From Burkholderia metallica (GTDB lineage: Bacteria; Pseudomonadota; Gammaproteobacteria; Burkholderiales; Burkholderiaceae): a DNA stretch of 64,000 bases. Under the pieces are notes generated by a model. The model worked only from the letters and a program-made list of their open reading frames with translations. It was not told the DNA's origin and did not search any database. Below are positions 26,850 to 36,410 of this stretch, piece after piece. Numbering within the stretch: the stretch's first letter is position 1; each line of letters opens with the position of its first letter. The position numbers and the translations under genes were made by a program. Where the stretch lies: assembly GCF_902832845.1 (NCBI RefSeq), contig NZ_CADFDB010000001.1:1178001-1242000 (forward strand). The letters are read 5' to 3'.

Positions 26850-27374
26850 ATGGCCTCACACAATGCGCATCATGCGTCCGGCTTCGCAGCCGGCGTCGCC
26901 GCCGCCGTCCTCGTCGCACAAACCGGGGCCACCGGCCCGTGGCATTCGGCCCTGTTCGCCGCGTTCGCGGCGGGCGTCGCTGGCGGCACCGCGCCCGACT
27001 GGCTCGAAGTGGCCTGGTGGAGCCGCAAGCGCCGCCTGTGGATCACGCATCGCACCGTCACGCACTGGGGCATCGGCTGGCTCGCGCTGCTCGCGCTCGG
27101 GTGGCACGGGCTCACCCATCATCCGCATCCGCTGTGGGCCGCGCCGCTGTTCGGCTTCGCCTGCGGCGGCGTGATGCACCTGCTCGCCGACTGGCCGAAC
27201 CCGCTCGGCGTGCCGTGGATCTGGCGGCGCCACTCGTTGAACCTGTGGAACAGCGGGCATTGCGACCTGATCATCGTGGCCGCCGCGTGGGGCGGCACGC
27301 TGTGGCTCGCGCAGTCGTTGTGCTCGCGTGCGCCGCTGCTCGAACAGTGGCTCGGCTGGCTGCATCGCGTCTAG
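26850..27374 (+). CDS. YdjM-like membrane-bound metal-dependent hydrolase (DUF457)
   Basis: 174 residues with about four hydrophobic segments. The family motif is visible: PDWLEVAWW followed by ITHRTVTHWG (two histidines) and a later LLADWPNPLGVPW with a further acidic residue, resembling the LexA-regulated YdjM family of E. coli. Family members are predicted metal-dependent hydrolases of unknown substrate in the inner membrane. No SOS-box-like sequence was seen upstream here. It is 212 bp before lhr and on the same strand. Confidence 0.75.
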   Translation: MASHNAHHASGFAAGVAAAVLVAQTGATGPWHSALFAAFAAGVAGGTAPDWLEVAWWSRKRRLWITHRTVTHWGIGWLALLALGWHGLTHHPHPLWAAPLFGFACGGVMHLLADWPNPLGVPWIWRRHSLNLWNSGHCDLIIVAAAWGGTLWLAQSLCSRAPLLEQWLGWLHRV

Positions 27375-27586
27375 TTGCAATTCGACACCATTCCCCGCGC
27401 GATCGGCACGCCGACGCGCACGCAACTTTCCGTTGGTTGAAAGTACGGTGCGGGCCCCCATCTGAAGCGAATCGCCCACCCATGTGCCCGGCGCGCACAC
27501 GCGACGTCTGGCACACTGACGATTCGATTCGTGCGCGCGCGGTTTGCGCGCTTTGCACCCCGCTCGCACCCTATTTCAACGCTCCG

Positions 27587-30500
27587 ATGGACGTCACAGC
27601 TACCCGCCCGGCCGCCCGTGCGCTCGACGTGTTCCACCCGGCCGTCGCCGCGTGGTTCCGGCGCACGTTCGACGCGCCCACCGGCGCGCAGGCGCTCGCG
27701 TGGCCGCACATCAAGGCCGGCCGCTCGACGCTGGTCGCCGCGCCCACCGGCTCCGGCAAGACGCTCACCGCGTTCCTGTGCGCGCTCGACGAACTGGTGC
27801 GTGACGCGCTCGCGCACGACGGCACGCTGCCCGACACGACGCTGGTCGTGTACGTGTCGCCGCTGAAGGCGCTGTCGAACGACATTCACGTGAACCTCGA
27901 TGCGCCGCTCGCCGGCATCGCCGAATCGCTCGCGCAACTCGGCCTGCCGGTGCCGGCGATCCGCACCGCCGTGCGCACCGGCGACACCACGCAGGCCGAG
28001 CGCGCCGCGCTGCGCAAGCGCGCGCCGCATATCCTCGTCACGACACCCGAATCGCTGTACGTGCTGCTGTCGTCCACGTCGGGGCGGCAGATGCTGTCGA
28101 ACGTGCGCTCGGTCATCGTCGACGAAATCCATGCGCTCGCGTCGTCCAAGCGCGGCAGCCATCTCGCGCTGTCGCTCGAACGCCTCGATGCGCTGGCCGG
28201 CCGTGCGCTGCCGCGCATCGGGCTGTCGGCCACGCAAAAACCGATCGACGCGGTCGCGCGCTTCCTGGTCGGCGGCCCGGCCGACGCGCCGCGCGACTGC
28301 GCGATCGTCGACACGGGCCACACGCGCGAGCGCGACCTCGCGCTCGAGTTGCCGAACGTGCCGCTCGAACCCGTGATGGCGACCGACGTGTGGGAACAGG
28401 TGTACGACCGCATCGCCGGGCTCGCGGCCGCGCATCGCACGACGCTCGTGTTCGTCAACACGCGGCGCACCGCCGAGCGCATGGCGCGCCATCTCGCCGA
28501 CCGGCTCGGCAAGGAAGCGGTCGCCGCGCATCACGGCAGTCTCGCGAAGGAGCATCGCTTCGACGCCGAACAGCGCCTGAAGCGCGGCGAACTGAAGCTG
28601 CTCGTCGCCACCGCATCGCTCGAACTCGGCATCGATATCGGCGACGTCGATCTCGTCTGCCAGGTCGGCTCGCCGCGCGGAATCGCACCGTTCCTGCAGC
28701 GCGTCGGCCGCTCCGGACACCATGTCGGCGGCATACCGAAGGGCCGGCTGTTCCCGCTGTCGCGCGACGAACTCGTCGAATGCGCGGCGCTGCTCGATTG
28801 CGTGCAACGCGGCGAGCTCGACACGCTTCGCATTCCCGATGCGCCGCTCGACGTGCTCGCGCAGCAGATCGTCGCCGAAGCGGCATGCGCGGAATGGCAA
28901 GAAGACGCGCTGTACGCGAGCTTCACGCGCGCGGCGCCGTATGCAGGGCTTGCGCGCGAGCGCTTCGACGAAGTGATGAAGATGCTCGCCGAAGGCTTTA
29001 CGAGCCGCCGCGGCGTGCGCGGCGCGTACCTGCATCGCGACGTGGTCGGCGGCACCGTGCGCGGGCGCCGCAACGCGATGATGACCGCCACCACGTCGGG
29101 CGGCACGATCCCCGACATGGCCGACTACGCGGTGCTGCTCGAACCGCAGGGCATCCAGGTCGGCACCGTCAACGAGGATTTCGCGATCGAGAGCCTCGCG
29201 GGCGACGTGTTCCAGCTGGGCAACCAGTCGTACCGGATCATTCGCGTCGAAACGGGGCGCGTGCGCGTGGAAGACGCGCAGGGCCAGTCGCCGAACATTC
29301 CGTTCTGGCTCGGCGAGGCGCCGGGGCGCAGCGACGAGCTGTCGGCGGCGGTCGGCCGGCTGCGCGCGCGGCTCGACGGTCTGTTCGCCGAAGGCGACCG
29401 GCCGGCGCGTGGCGGCAACCGCGAGCGCATCGGCGACGAGAGCGGAAGCGGGAACGGCGGCAAGTCCGCGCGCCGGACCGGCGCCCAGGCCGGCGTGAAT
29501 GCGAAACCCGAGGCTGCCACCCAGGTCGCCGCCGACGCGTCGATCGACTTGCAAAACGGCGCCGCGCTCGCCGGCACCGCCGAAAGCCGCCTCGCGCCGG
29601 CGTTGCGCTGGCTCGTCGACGACCTGCGCCTGTCGCCCGATGCCGCGCACCAGATCGTCGACTATCTCGCCCGCGCGCGCGCCGCGCTCGGCGCGCTGCC
29701 GACGCAGGACACGCTCGTGATGGAACGCTTCTTCGACGAATCGGGCGGCACGCAGCTCGTGATCCATTCGCCGTTCGGCAGCCGCATCAACCGCGCGTGG
29801 GGGCTCGCGCTGCGCAAGCGTTTCTGCCGCAATTTCAACTTCGAGCTGCAGGCGGCCGCGACCGACGACGCGATCGTCCTGTCGCTGTCGCTCGCGCACA
29901 GCTTCGCGCTCGACGAGGTGTGGCGCTACCTGCGTTCGGCCAGCGCCGAGCACGTGCTGATCCAGGCCCTGCTCGACGCGCCGATGTTCGGCGTGCGCTG
30001 GCGCTGGAACGCGACGACCTCGCTCGCGCTGCCGCGCTTTACCGGCGGCAAGCGCACCGCGCCGCAACTGCAGCGGATGAAGAGCGACGACCTGCTCGCC
30101 GCCGTGTTCCCCGATCAGGCCGCCTGCCTCGAGAACGTCGTCGGCGAGCGCGAGATTCCGCATCACCCGCTGGTCGAGCAGACGCTCGACGATTGCCTGC
30201 ACGACGCGATGGACACCGACGGCTGGCTTGCGCTGCTGCGCCGGATCGAAAGCGGCGCGATCGAGCTGGTTGCACGCGACCTGCCGGCGCCGTCGCCGCT
30301 CGCGGCCGAGATCCTGAACGCGAAACCCTACGCCTTCCTCGACGACGCACCGCTCGAAGAGCGCCGCACGCAGGCCGTGCAGTCGCGCCGCTGGAGCGAT
30401 CCCGAATCGGCCGACGATCTCGGCGCGCTCGACGCCGACGCGATCGATGCGGTACGCGACGAAGCGTGGCCGCTCGTGCGCGACGCCGACGAAATGCACG

Positions 30501-32122
30501 ACGCGCTGCTCACGCTCGCGTGCATCGCCGACAGCGAAGCACGCGAACACGAAGGCTGGCCCGACCGGCTTGCGGAACTCGTGGAGCGCCGGCGCGCGAC
30601 GAAACTCGCCGCGCCGGGCGGCGCCGCGCTGTGGGTGCCGGTCGAACGGCTCGTGTGCGTGCGCGCGCTGCACCCCGACGCGCGCATCGCGCCGGCGCTC
30701 AAGGAGCCGGCCGCCTGCGCGCAGCCGTGGGAACCCGATGCCGCACTCGTCGACGTGATCCGCGCAAGGCTCACGGGCTTCGGCCCGCTCTCACTCGACG
30801 CGATCGCGACGCCGCTCGGCCTGCCGCCTGCGTCGGTCGCGACGGCGCTCGCCGCGCTGGAGCGCGAAGGTTATGTGATGCGCGGCCGGTTCACGCCGGG
30901 CGCGGCAACGGACGAATGGTGCGAGCGCCATCTGCTTGCGCGCATTCATCGCTATACGGTCAAGCGGCTGCGCCGCGAGATCGAGCCGGTCGAGCGCGCC
31001 GATTTCATGCGCTTCCTGTTCCACTGGCAGCACCTGACGCCCGACACCCGTGGCACCGGCCGCGATGCCCTCGCGGCAGTGGTCGAACAGCTCGAAGGCT
31101 ACGAGGCCGCGGCGGGCGCGTGGGAAGACGCGCTGCTGCCCGCGCGGCTCACCGACTACACGGCGGGCGGGCTCGACGAGCTGTGCCGCTCCGGCAAGCT
31201 CGTGTGGACCCGCATTGGCGCGCCGGCGCGCGCGGCCGGCACGCCCGTGAAGACGACGCCGATCGTGCTGCTGCCGCGCCGCCACCTCTGCGCATGGCAG
31301 GCGCTGCGCGACCCCGATGCACAACCGGCGCTGTCCGCGCGGGCCGCGCAGGTGCGCGACGCCCTCGCCGCCCACGGCGCGATGTTCTTCGATGCGCTGC
31401 TCGACGACCTGCACATGCTGCCCGTCGAACTCGAACAGGCGCTCGGCGAACTCGTGTCGGCCGGCCTCGTGAATGCGGACAGCTACGCGGGCCTGCGCGC
31501 CCTGCTGAAACCGGCCGTCAAGCGCAGTGCGACCTATGCGCCGCGCACGCGGCGCGGCGGCGCGCTGATCGGCGGGATGGACGACGCGGGCCGCTGGGCG
31601 CTCGTGCAACGCCACGCGCCGCCGGACGGCGCACCGACGCCGAAACGCGGGCAGGCCGCGACCGATCCCGACGCGCTCGAACACATCGCATGGACGCTGC
31701 TGCGCCGCTATGGCGTCGTGTTCTGGCGGCTGCTCGAACGCGAAGCCGACTGGCTGCCGAGCTGGCGCGAGCTCGTGCGCGTGTTGCAGCGCCTCGAAGC
31801 GCGCGGCGAAATTCGCGGCGGGCGCTTCGTCGCCGGGCTCGCAGGCGAACAGTTCGCGCTGCCCGAAGCGATCCCAATCCTGCGCGAACTGCGGCGGCAG
31901 CCGGGCGACGGGCAGACCGTGTGCGTGACGGGCGCCGACCCGCTGAATCTTGCCGGCACGCTGCTGCCCGGCGACAAGGTGCCGGCGCTGGCCGGCAACC
32001 GCGTGCTGTTCCGCGACGGCGTGCCCGTCGCGTCGCTGGTGGCCGGCGCGTTCCATTTCGCGCCCGACCTGACTCCCGCCGCGCGCGAGGATGCGCGCCT
32101 GCGGCTCGCACGCCGCTACTGA
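27587..32122 (+). CDS. lhr: Full-length Lhr-type ATP-dependent helicase
   Basis: 1511 residues, close to E. coli Lhr and much longer than the approximately 800-residue ligase-associated Lhr core. RecA domain 1 has Walker A APTGSGKT (52-59) and box II DEIH (179-182). Domain 2 has VGRSGHH (motif VI). A DEAD-associated winged-helix region follows, interrupted by a polar, low-complexity linker (about residues 600-660), and then the long C-terminal extension. Lhr is a 3'-5' superfamily 2 helicase linked to DNA repair. An upstream in-frame extension is open to 26534 but overlaps the preceding gene; the ATG at 27587 gives the family start. Confidence 0.93.
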   Translation: MDVTATRPAARALDVFHPAVAAWFRRTFDAPTGAQALAWPHIKAGRSTLVAAPTGSGKTLTAFLCALDELVRDALAHDGTLPDTTLVVYVSPLKALSNDIHVNLDAPLAGIAESLAQLGLPVPAIRTAVRTGDTTQAERAALRKRAPHILVTTPESLYVLLSSTSGRQMLSNVRSVIVDEIHALASSKRGSHLALSLERLDALAGRALPRIGLSATQKPIDAVARFLVGGPADAPRDCAIVDTGHTRERDLALELPNVPLEPVMATDVWEQVYDRIAGLAAAHRTTLVFVNTRRTAERMARHLADRLGKEAVAAHHGSLAKEHRFDAEQRLKRGELKLLVATASLELGIDIGDVDLVCQVGSPRGIAPFLQRVGRSGHHVGGIPKGRLFPLSRDELVECAALLDCVQRGELDTLRIPDAPLDVLAQQIVAEAACAEWQEDALYASFTRAAPYAGLARERFDEVMKMLAEGFTSRRGVRGAYLHRDVVGGTVRGRRNAMMTATTSGGTIPDMADYAVLLEPQGIQVGTVNEDFAIESLAGDVFQLGNQSYRIIRVETGRVRVEDAQGQSPNIPFWLGEAPGRSDELSAAVGRLRARLDGLFAEGDRPARGGNRERIGDESGSGNGGKSARRTGAQAGVNAKPEAATQVAADASIDLQNGAALAGTAESRLAPALRWLVDDLRLSPDAAHQIVDYLARARAALGALPTQDTLVMERFFDESGGTQLVIHSPFGSRINRAWGLALRKRFCRNFNFELQAAATDDAIVLSLSLAHSFALDEVWRYLRSASAEHVLIQALLDAPMFGVRWRWNATTSLALPRFTGGKRTAPQLQRMKSDDLLAAVFPDQAACLENVVGEREIPHHPLVEQTLDDCLHDAMDTDGWLALLRRIESGAIELVARDLPAPSPLAAEILNAKPYAFLDDAPLEERRTQAVQSRRWSDPESADDLGALDADAIDAVRDEAWPLVRDADEMHDALLTLACIADSEAREHEGWPDRLAELVERRRATKLAAPGGAALWVPVERLVCVRALHPDARIAPALKEPAACAQPWEPDAALVDVIRARLTGFGPLSLDAIATPLGLPPASVATALAALEREGYVMRGRFTPGAATDEWCERHLLARIHRYTVKRLRREIEPVERADFMRFLFHWQHLTPDTRGTGRDALAAVVEQLEGYEAAAGAWEDALLPARLTDYTAGGLDELCRSGKLVWTRIGAPARAAGTPVKTTPIVLLPRRHLCAWQALRDPDAQPALSARAAQVRDALAAHGAMFFDALLDDLHMLPVELEQALGELVSAGLVNADSYAGLRALLKPAVKRSATYAPRTRRGGALIGGMDDAGRWALVQRHAPPDGAPTPKRGQAATDPDALEHIAWTLLRRYGVVFWRLLEREADWLPSWRELVRVLQRLEARGEIRGGRFVAGLAGEQFALPEAIPILRELRRQPGDGQTVCVTGADPLNLAGTLLPGDKVPALAGNRVLFRDGVPVASLVAGAFHFAPDLTPAAREDARLRLARRY

Positions 32123-32257
32123 CATCGGCTGCCACGCCGCACCGCACGGACTACTGATCGCCGGGCCGCATTGCCACCGGCGTTCGGGTAGCATCGAACG
32201 ATTTTCTGCGCGGCCGCCCGCGCGCCAACACGACAAGACTTCCGGAGACCGCTGCCC

Positions 32258-33532
32258 ATGTCCTCGCATGCCGATTCGCCCGCGACGCATCACGCGGGCT
32301 CGTTGACGATTTTCCAGGGCGCCGCGCTCTATATCGGCGCGGTGCTCGGCACCGGCGTGATCGCGCTGCCCGCGCTGGCCGCCGAAGTCGCGGGGCCGGC
32401 CTCGCTGCTCGCGTGGGCCGCGCTCGTCGTGCTGTCCGGGCCGCTCGCGGCCACCTTCGCCGCACTCGGCGCACGCTATCCCGATGCCGGCGGCGTCTCC
32501 ACCTACGCGCGGCGCGCATTCGGGCCGAAAGCCGCGGCCATCGTCGGATGGTGCTTCTACTTCGCGGTGCCGGCCGGCGCGCCGGCCGCCGCGATGTTCG
32601 GCGGTGCCTACGTCGCGGCCGTCACGGGCGGCGGGCAGACGACCGTCATCGTCACCGCGGCCGCGCTGATCGCGACCGTGTCGGCCGCGAATGCATTCGG
32701 CGTCACCGTGTCGGGCCGCATGCAGCTCGTGCTGTCGGCGCTGCTCGTCACGCTGCTGCTCGCCGCGGTGCTCGCGTCCGCGCCGCATGCGCGCACCGCG
32801 AACCTGCATCCGTTCGCGCCGCACGGCTGGCTCGCGGTCGGTCAGGCCGCCGCGCTGCTCGTGTGGAGTTTCGCCGGCTGGGAAGCGATCACGCATCTCG
32901 CGGCCGAATTCCGCCGGCCCGCGCACGACATGCCGCGCTCGGCCGGGATCGCGGTCGTGGTGGTCGGGTTCCTGTATCTGTCGGTCGCCGCCGCGAGCGT
33001 GACGGTGCTCGGCCCGTCGGCGGGCGCATCGGGTGCGCCGCTCGCCGAACTGATCGCGGGCGGCATCGGCGGTCATGCGCAGGTGCTGGCCGCCGCGGCC
33101 GCGCTGCTGCTCACGCTCGGCACGATGAACGCGTATTTCGCGGGTGCGGCCAAGCTCGGCGCGGCGCTCGGGCGCGACGGCGCGCTGCCCGCGTGGCTCG
33201 CACAAGGCAGCCAGGTGGGCGGCGTGCCGCGCCGCAGCCTCGGCGTGATCGCCGCGCTCGCGGCCGTCGCACTGGCCGCGACGACGATCTCGGACGTCGG
33301 GCCGAAACCGCTCGTGCTCGTGACGTCCGGGTGTTTCGTGATGGTGTATGGGCTCGGTGCGGCCGCCGCGCTGAAGTTGCTGCCGCGCGGCGGCATCGCT
33401 TACCGCTGCGCGTGGATATCGCTGGTCGCGGTGGCCGGGCTGTTTCTGACGACGGGCTGGTACATCCTGTGCCCGCTGCTGCTCGCGGGTGGCGCGCTGC
33501 TTTATCTGCAGGTGGCCGCGCCGCGCAAATGA
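32258..33532 (+). CDS. APC-superfamily amino acid permease/exporter, YjeH-like
   Basis: 424 residues and about 12 hydrophobic helices. The N-terminal IGAVLGTGVIALPALAAEVAGPASLLAW and GGVSTYARRAFG segments match APC transporters, most like YjeH-type neutral amino acid exporters. GGAGA precedes the ATG by 10 nt. A hairpin follows immediately after the stop. Substrate is an inference (hydrophobic amino acids); uptake rather than export cannot be excluded. It is downstream of lhr by 135 bp but probably transcribed separately. Confidence 0.82.
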   Translation: MSSHADSPATHHAGSLTIFQGAALYIGAVLGTGVIALPALAAEVAGPASLLAWAALVVLSGPLAATFAALGARYPDAGGVSTYARRAFGPKAAAIVGWCFYFAVPAGAPAAAMFGGAYVAAVTGGGQTTVIVTAAALIATVSAANAFGVTVSGRMQLVLSALLVTLLLAAVLASAPHARTANLHPFAPHGWLAVGQAAALLVWSFAGWEAITHLAAEFRRPAHDMPRSAGIAVVVVGFLYLSVAAASVTVLGPSAGASGAPLAELIAGGIGGHAQVLAAAAALLLTLGTMNAYFAGAAKLGAALGRDGALPAWLAQGSQVGGVPRRSLGVIAALAAVALAATTISDVGPKPLVLVTSGCFVMVYGLGAAAALKLLPRGGIAYRCAWISLVAVAGLFLTTGWYILCPLLLAGGALLYLQVAAPRK

Positions 33533-33551
33533 CCCGCGCTGCGTGCGCGGG
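33533..33551 (+). terminator. Hairpin at the end of the permease gene
   Basis: CCCGCGC and GCGCGGG form a 7-bp stem with a TGCGT loop directly after the stop. No T-run. Confidence 0.4.
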
Positions 33552-33632
33552 CTGACACCCGCCCGCTCACGGCGACGCGCCGGCCGATCGTTGGCCGAAT
33601 CGCGGCCCGGATCGCCGCGCGCATCGCGTCGG

Positions 33633-33929
33633 TCAGGCCGGCACGAGCTCGAAGCTGAGCCGCTTGCCGAGCGCGGCGGCCGCGCTCGCGAGCGTCGCCA
33701 GCGTGAGGCTCGTGTCGGTTTCGTCGAGCAGCCGGTTGAGTGCGGCACGACTGGTTTTCATCCGCGCGGCCATCGCGGTTTTCGTGATGTGCTGCGCCTT
33801 CATTTCGTGCCCGATCTGCCACGCGATCACGCGCTTGATCGCGGTGGCGGTGGCCGCTTCGAGATTGCCGTCCTCTTCGAGGAAGGTATCGAAGTCGCTG
33901 CCGATGTGCGGATTGTTCATGGTCGTCAT
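33633..33929 (-). CDS. higA: HigA/XRE-family antitoxin
   Basis: 98 residues. An acidic N-terminal part (DTFLEEDGNLEAA) precedes a helix-turn-helix (ITKTAMAARMKTSRAALNRLLDE) of the XRE type. It lies 72 bp downstream of a RelE/HigB-superfamily toxin gene on the same strand, the inverted toxin-first order typical of higBA. It should neutralise the toxin and repress the operon. AGGAG lies 7 nt before the start. Confidence 0.85.
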   Translation of the reverse strand: MTTMNNPHIGSDFDTFLEEDGNLEAATATAIKRVIAWQIGHEMKAQHITKTAMAARMKTSRAALNRLLDETDTSLTLATLASAAAALGKRLSFELVPA

Positions 33930-34001
33930 GTCGTACTCCTGTGCATGGCGTGGCCGGCTGCCCGACCGTCGGAAACGACGCGTTCAGGCGCAACCGGAAA
34001 T

Positions 34002-34361
34002 TCAAAGGGTGTGCGTCAGCGCCTTCAGGCGCGCGACGGTGACGTCGAGCTCGTCCGACGGCGTGGCCCGCGACTGCTTGAAGAAGCCGTGCAGCAGGAC
34101 CATCGTGTCGCCGACGACCGTGAACAGCACGCGGGCGCTCCGCCCCGGCAGCATCACGCGGATCTCCCACACATCCCGCGCCATCTTCCGGACCAGCGGC
34201 ATGCCGAGCGGCCAGCCCAGTTGCACGGTCTTGATCTCTTCGCCGATCGTCCTTCGCTCCGCCTGCCCGAGCGCCTTGAGCCATTCGCGCACCGGCTCGT
34301 TGCCTCGGGCCGTGCGAAAGAACCGCACGCCGAGCGTGACCGGGATCTGCTGTCGCACCAT
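34002..34361 (-). CDS. higB: HigB-like toxin (phage Gp49-like, RelE superfamily)
   Basis: 119 residues with the Gp49-like pattern: RFFRTARGNEPVREWLKAL, then MPLVRKMARDVWEIRV and ARVLFTVVGDTMVLLHGFFKQSR. Such toxins are ribosome-dependent mRNA endonucleases. The frame extends to 34403; the ATG at 34361 is preferred because GGTGA lies about 8 nt upstream and a dyad that could be the operator (34377-34394) lies just before it. Paired with the downstream XRE antitoxin gene. Activity was not assessed. Confidence 0.83.
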   Translation of the reverse strand: MVRQQIPVTLGVRFFRTARGNEPVREWLKALGQAERRTIGEEIKTVQLGWPLGMPLVRKMARDVWEIRVMLPGRSARVLFTVVGDTMVLLHGFFKQSRATPSDELDVTVARLKALTHTL

Positions 34362-34376
34362 CGTCTTGTCACCAAG

Positions 34377-34394
34377 CGTACCAAAAACGATACG
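34377..34394. promoter_or_regulatory. Possible higBA operator dyad
   Basis: CGTA...TACG arms enclose an A-rich centre (CCAAAAACGA) 16 bp before the toxin start, in an AT-richer patch that could also hold the -10 region. Confidence 0.3.
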
Positions 34395-34488
34395 ATATGC
34401 CAAGCACCACGATGACGGCTACTGGCCGGATGGCCGGTCCGGAAGCGCAGACAGGAACCGGGCCGGGCTTGCCGCCCGGCCCCAAGGA

Positions 34489-35475
34489 TCAGCGATTGCC
34501 GCGACCCGGCTTGCGCGCGGCGCGCGGCGTCCGGTGCGGGCGCTTGTCGCCGAACCGTGATCGTGCGATCTCGCGCACGGCGTCGATCAGCGTCCGCGCG
34601 ACCGGCGACGGCTGCGCATCGGTGCGCAGCACGAGCCCCACCGGCTCGTCGGTGCCTGCCGACGGCAGCGGCACGCGTGCCAGCGCGCCGGCCGACAGGT
34701 CGTATTCGGCCGCATAGAGCGGCACGAACCAGACCGCGTCGTTCTCGAGCGCCAACGCGCGCGCGACCGACACCGACAGCACCTCGATGAACGAATCCAG
34801 CGGCGGCGCGCCGCAGGCGCCGAGCAGTTGCTCGGCCGACTGGCGGATCAGCGTGCCGAACGGCGGCAGCACGACCGGAAAGCGTGCGAGCTCGGCGGCC
34901 GGCGCCGCGCTCGACAGCAGCGGATGCCCGGCGCGCACGACGGCGACGAGCGGCTCGTTGTACAACTGCTCGAACGCGAGGCCGATCATCCGCTCCGGCT
35001 CCGACAGCCGCCCGATCGCGCACTCGATCGCGCCGGACTTCAGGCGCTCCAGCAGATCGGCGTTCGCGGCCGTCGCGATCCGCACGACGACGCGCGGCCA
35101 GCGCTCGGCGAGCGCCTTCATCAGCGCGGGCGCGAGCGATGCCGCGACGGTCGGCAGCATGCCGATTTCCAGCGTCGCCGCGGCGGCGCCGCCCTCGCGC
35201 GCGAGCAGCCCGACGCCCTGCCGCAGCGCCAGCACGCATGCGTTCGCGTGCGGCAGGAACAACTGCGCCTCGCGGGTCGGCTGCGCGCCCTGCCGGCCGC
35301 GCTCGAACAGCTTCACGCCGAGGATCGCCTCCAGTTCGGCGATCGTCTTCGATACGGCCGGCTGCGTGATCGACAGGCTTTCCGCCGCCTTCTGCACGCC
35401 GCCCAGCTGCGCGACCGCGAGAAAGCACTGCAGGTGCCGGAACTTGACCCGGCCGTCGGCGATACGGTTATTCAT
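34489..35475 (-). CDS. pcaQ: LysR-family regulator PcaQ
   Basis: 328 residues. The N-terminal FRHLQCFLAVAQLGGVQKAAESLSITQPAVSKTIAELE is characteristic of PcaQ-type LysR activators, and the C-terminus is an arginine-rich tail. It should activate protocatechuate catabolic genes in response to a pathway intermediate (beta-carboxy-muconate-type in other species). The ATG at 35475 overlaps the end of a 54-bp element also found before pcaH. pcaHG lies 1.8 kb away, separated by two genes unrelated to aromatic degradation, which is unusual for this normally adjacent divergent pair. Confidence 0.87.
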   Translation of the reverse strand: MNNRIADGRVKFRHLQCFLAVAQLGGVQKAAESLSITQPAVSKTIAELEAILGVKLFERGRQGAQPTREAQLFLPHANACVLALRQGVGLLAREGGAAAATLEIGMLPTVAASLAPALMKALAERWPRVVVRIATAANADLLERLKSGAIECAIGRLSEPERMIGLAFEQLYNEPLVAVVRAGHPLLSSAAPAAELARFPVVLPPFGTLIRQSAEQLLGACGAPPLDSFIEVLSVSVARALALENDAVWFVPLYAAEYDLSAGALARVPLPSAGTDEPVGLVLRTDAQPSPVARTLIDAVREIARSRFGDKRPHRTPRAARKPGRGNR

Positions 35476-35526
35476 AACGAGTGGTTATGCGATGGACGAT
35501 ATAACGCCATTTTGCATAACTTTCCG
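35473..35526 (+). promoter_or_regulatory. PcaQ-type regulatory element, copy A (next to pcaQ)
   Basis: Same 54-bp layout as 37136-37189: an ATAAC-N5-GTTAT dyad followed by GCGAT (19 of 21 identical including the flanks), a diverged 14-bp spacer, and an identical 19-bp block, CATTTTGCATAACTTTCCG. On the + strand it points away from pcaQ, yet no + gene follows it. Confidence 0.8.
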
Positions 35527-35552
35527 TCTCGCCCCAAGCCCTCGACGATAAG

Positions 35553-36290
35553 TCACGCGTTGCGCCGCAGCGCGCGGAAACCGGCCGGCTCCCACATGCG
35601 CTTCGCGATCAGCAAACTCGTCCCGTGCTTCTGCGCGAGCGGCGCGGACGACGATTCCGCATGCAGCGCGGCCGCCTTGCTGCGCAACCGGCGCAGCTCC
35701 AGTTCGAGTTCGGCGTGCGCCGCCTCCGTCAGCATCCCCTGCGAGAACGTCATCGTCTCGCCTTCGCCGTCGAAGCCGCAGTCGAGGAAATCGCCGAGCG
35801 CGTGCGCATGGAAATAACGGCGGATCGGCCCGCCGGGCAGCCAGTCGAAATCGCGCGCGACGCGCACGCGAATCCGGTCGCCCGGCAACAGTGCGACGAC
35901 GTTCATCCGGTCGAGCATCAGCAGGTATTTCACGCACTCGGCCTTCGTCAGCCGATAGGCCGACACGATGTCCTGCACCGTCCAGTAGTTGATCGCGCAG
36001 ACGGCGACGAGCAGCAGTTTGTCGTCCGACACGAGCAGCGCCTCCTGCTGCTCGGTCAGCACGTGCAGCTTCGGCGCCGATACGGACGCCTCCTGCACGA
36101 GCTCGGCCAGCGTATAGCCGAGCAGCTGGGCGATCTCCACGACGCGCTCCAGCGTGAAGCGGCCGCTGGCGAACAGCCGCTTCACGCTGGTCTCGGAGAC
36201 GTCGAGCGCACGGGCGACGTCGCGGTAGGTCATGCCCTGCGCCTTCAACTGGCGCTTCAGTGTGTCGATAAGTTGGGCGGTTTCGGTCAT
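35553..36290 (-). CDS. XRE-family helix-turn-helix regulator
   Basis: 245 residues. Residues 1-65 form a lambda-repressor-like HTH (MTYRDVARALDVSETSVKRLF, then VEIAQLLGYTLAELVQEA). Residues 80-130 look like a second small winged-helix segment (VCAINYWTVQDIVSAYRLTKAECVKYLLML). The rest is charged and not recognised. Similar proteins are annotated as XRE regulators of unknown target. It is divergent from the gene at 36411 across 120 bp, a likely shared control region. It sits between pcaQ and pcaHG, on the same strand as pcaQ, but has no obvious link to aromatic catabolism. Confidence 0.8.
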   Translation of the reverse strand: MTETAQLIDTLKRQLKAQGMTYRDVARALDVSETSVKRLFASGRFTLERVVEIAQLLGYTLAELVQEASVSAPKLHVLTEQQEALLVSDDKLLLVAVCAINYWTVQDIVSAYRLTKAECVKYLLMLDRMNVVALLPGDRIRVRVARDFDWLPGGPIRRYFHAHALGDFLDCGFDGEGETMTFSQGMLTEAAHAELELELRRLRSKAAALHAESSSAPLAQKHGTSLLIAKRMWEPAGFRALRRNA

Positions 36291-36410
36291 TTTGGTATCG
36301 AAAATTGATGCTCCAGGTCGGATATTAGGCTACCCGAGCACGCAGATGAACACTTTCGGATACTTGTCTGCATAATCCGCTCCGTGCTGTCACCGAACGA
36401 CGGAGCCGAC

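Noticed and set aside
27371-30673. 1100-residue minus-strand open frame across lhr
   Set aside because: It is the antisense shadow of a high-GC gene. It is rich in arginine, alanine and histidine, has no domain pattern, and lhr on the other strand is unambiguous.
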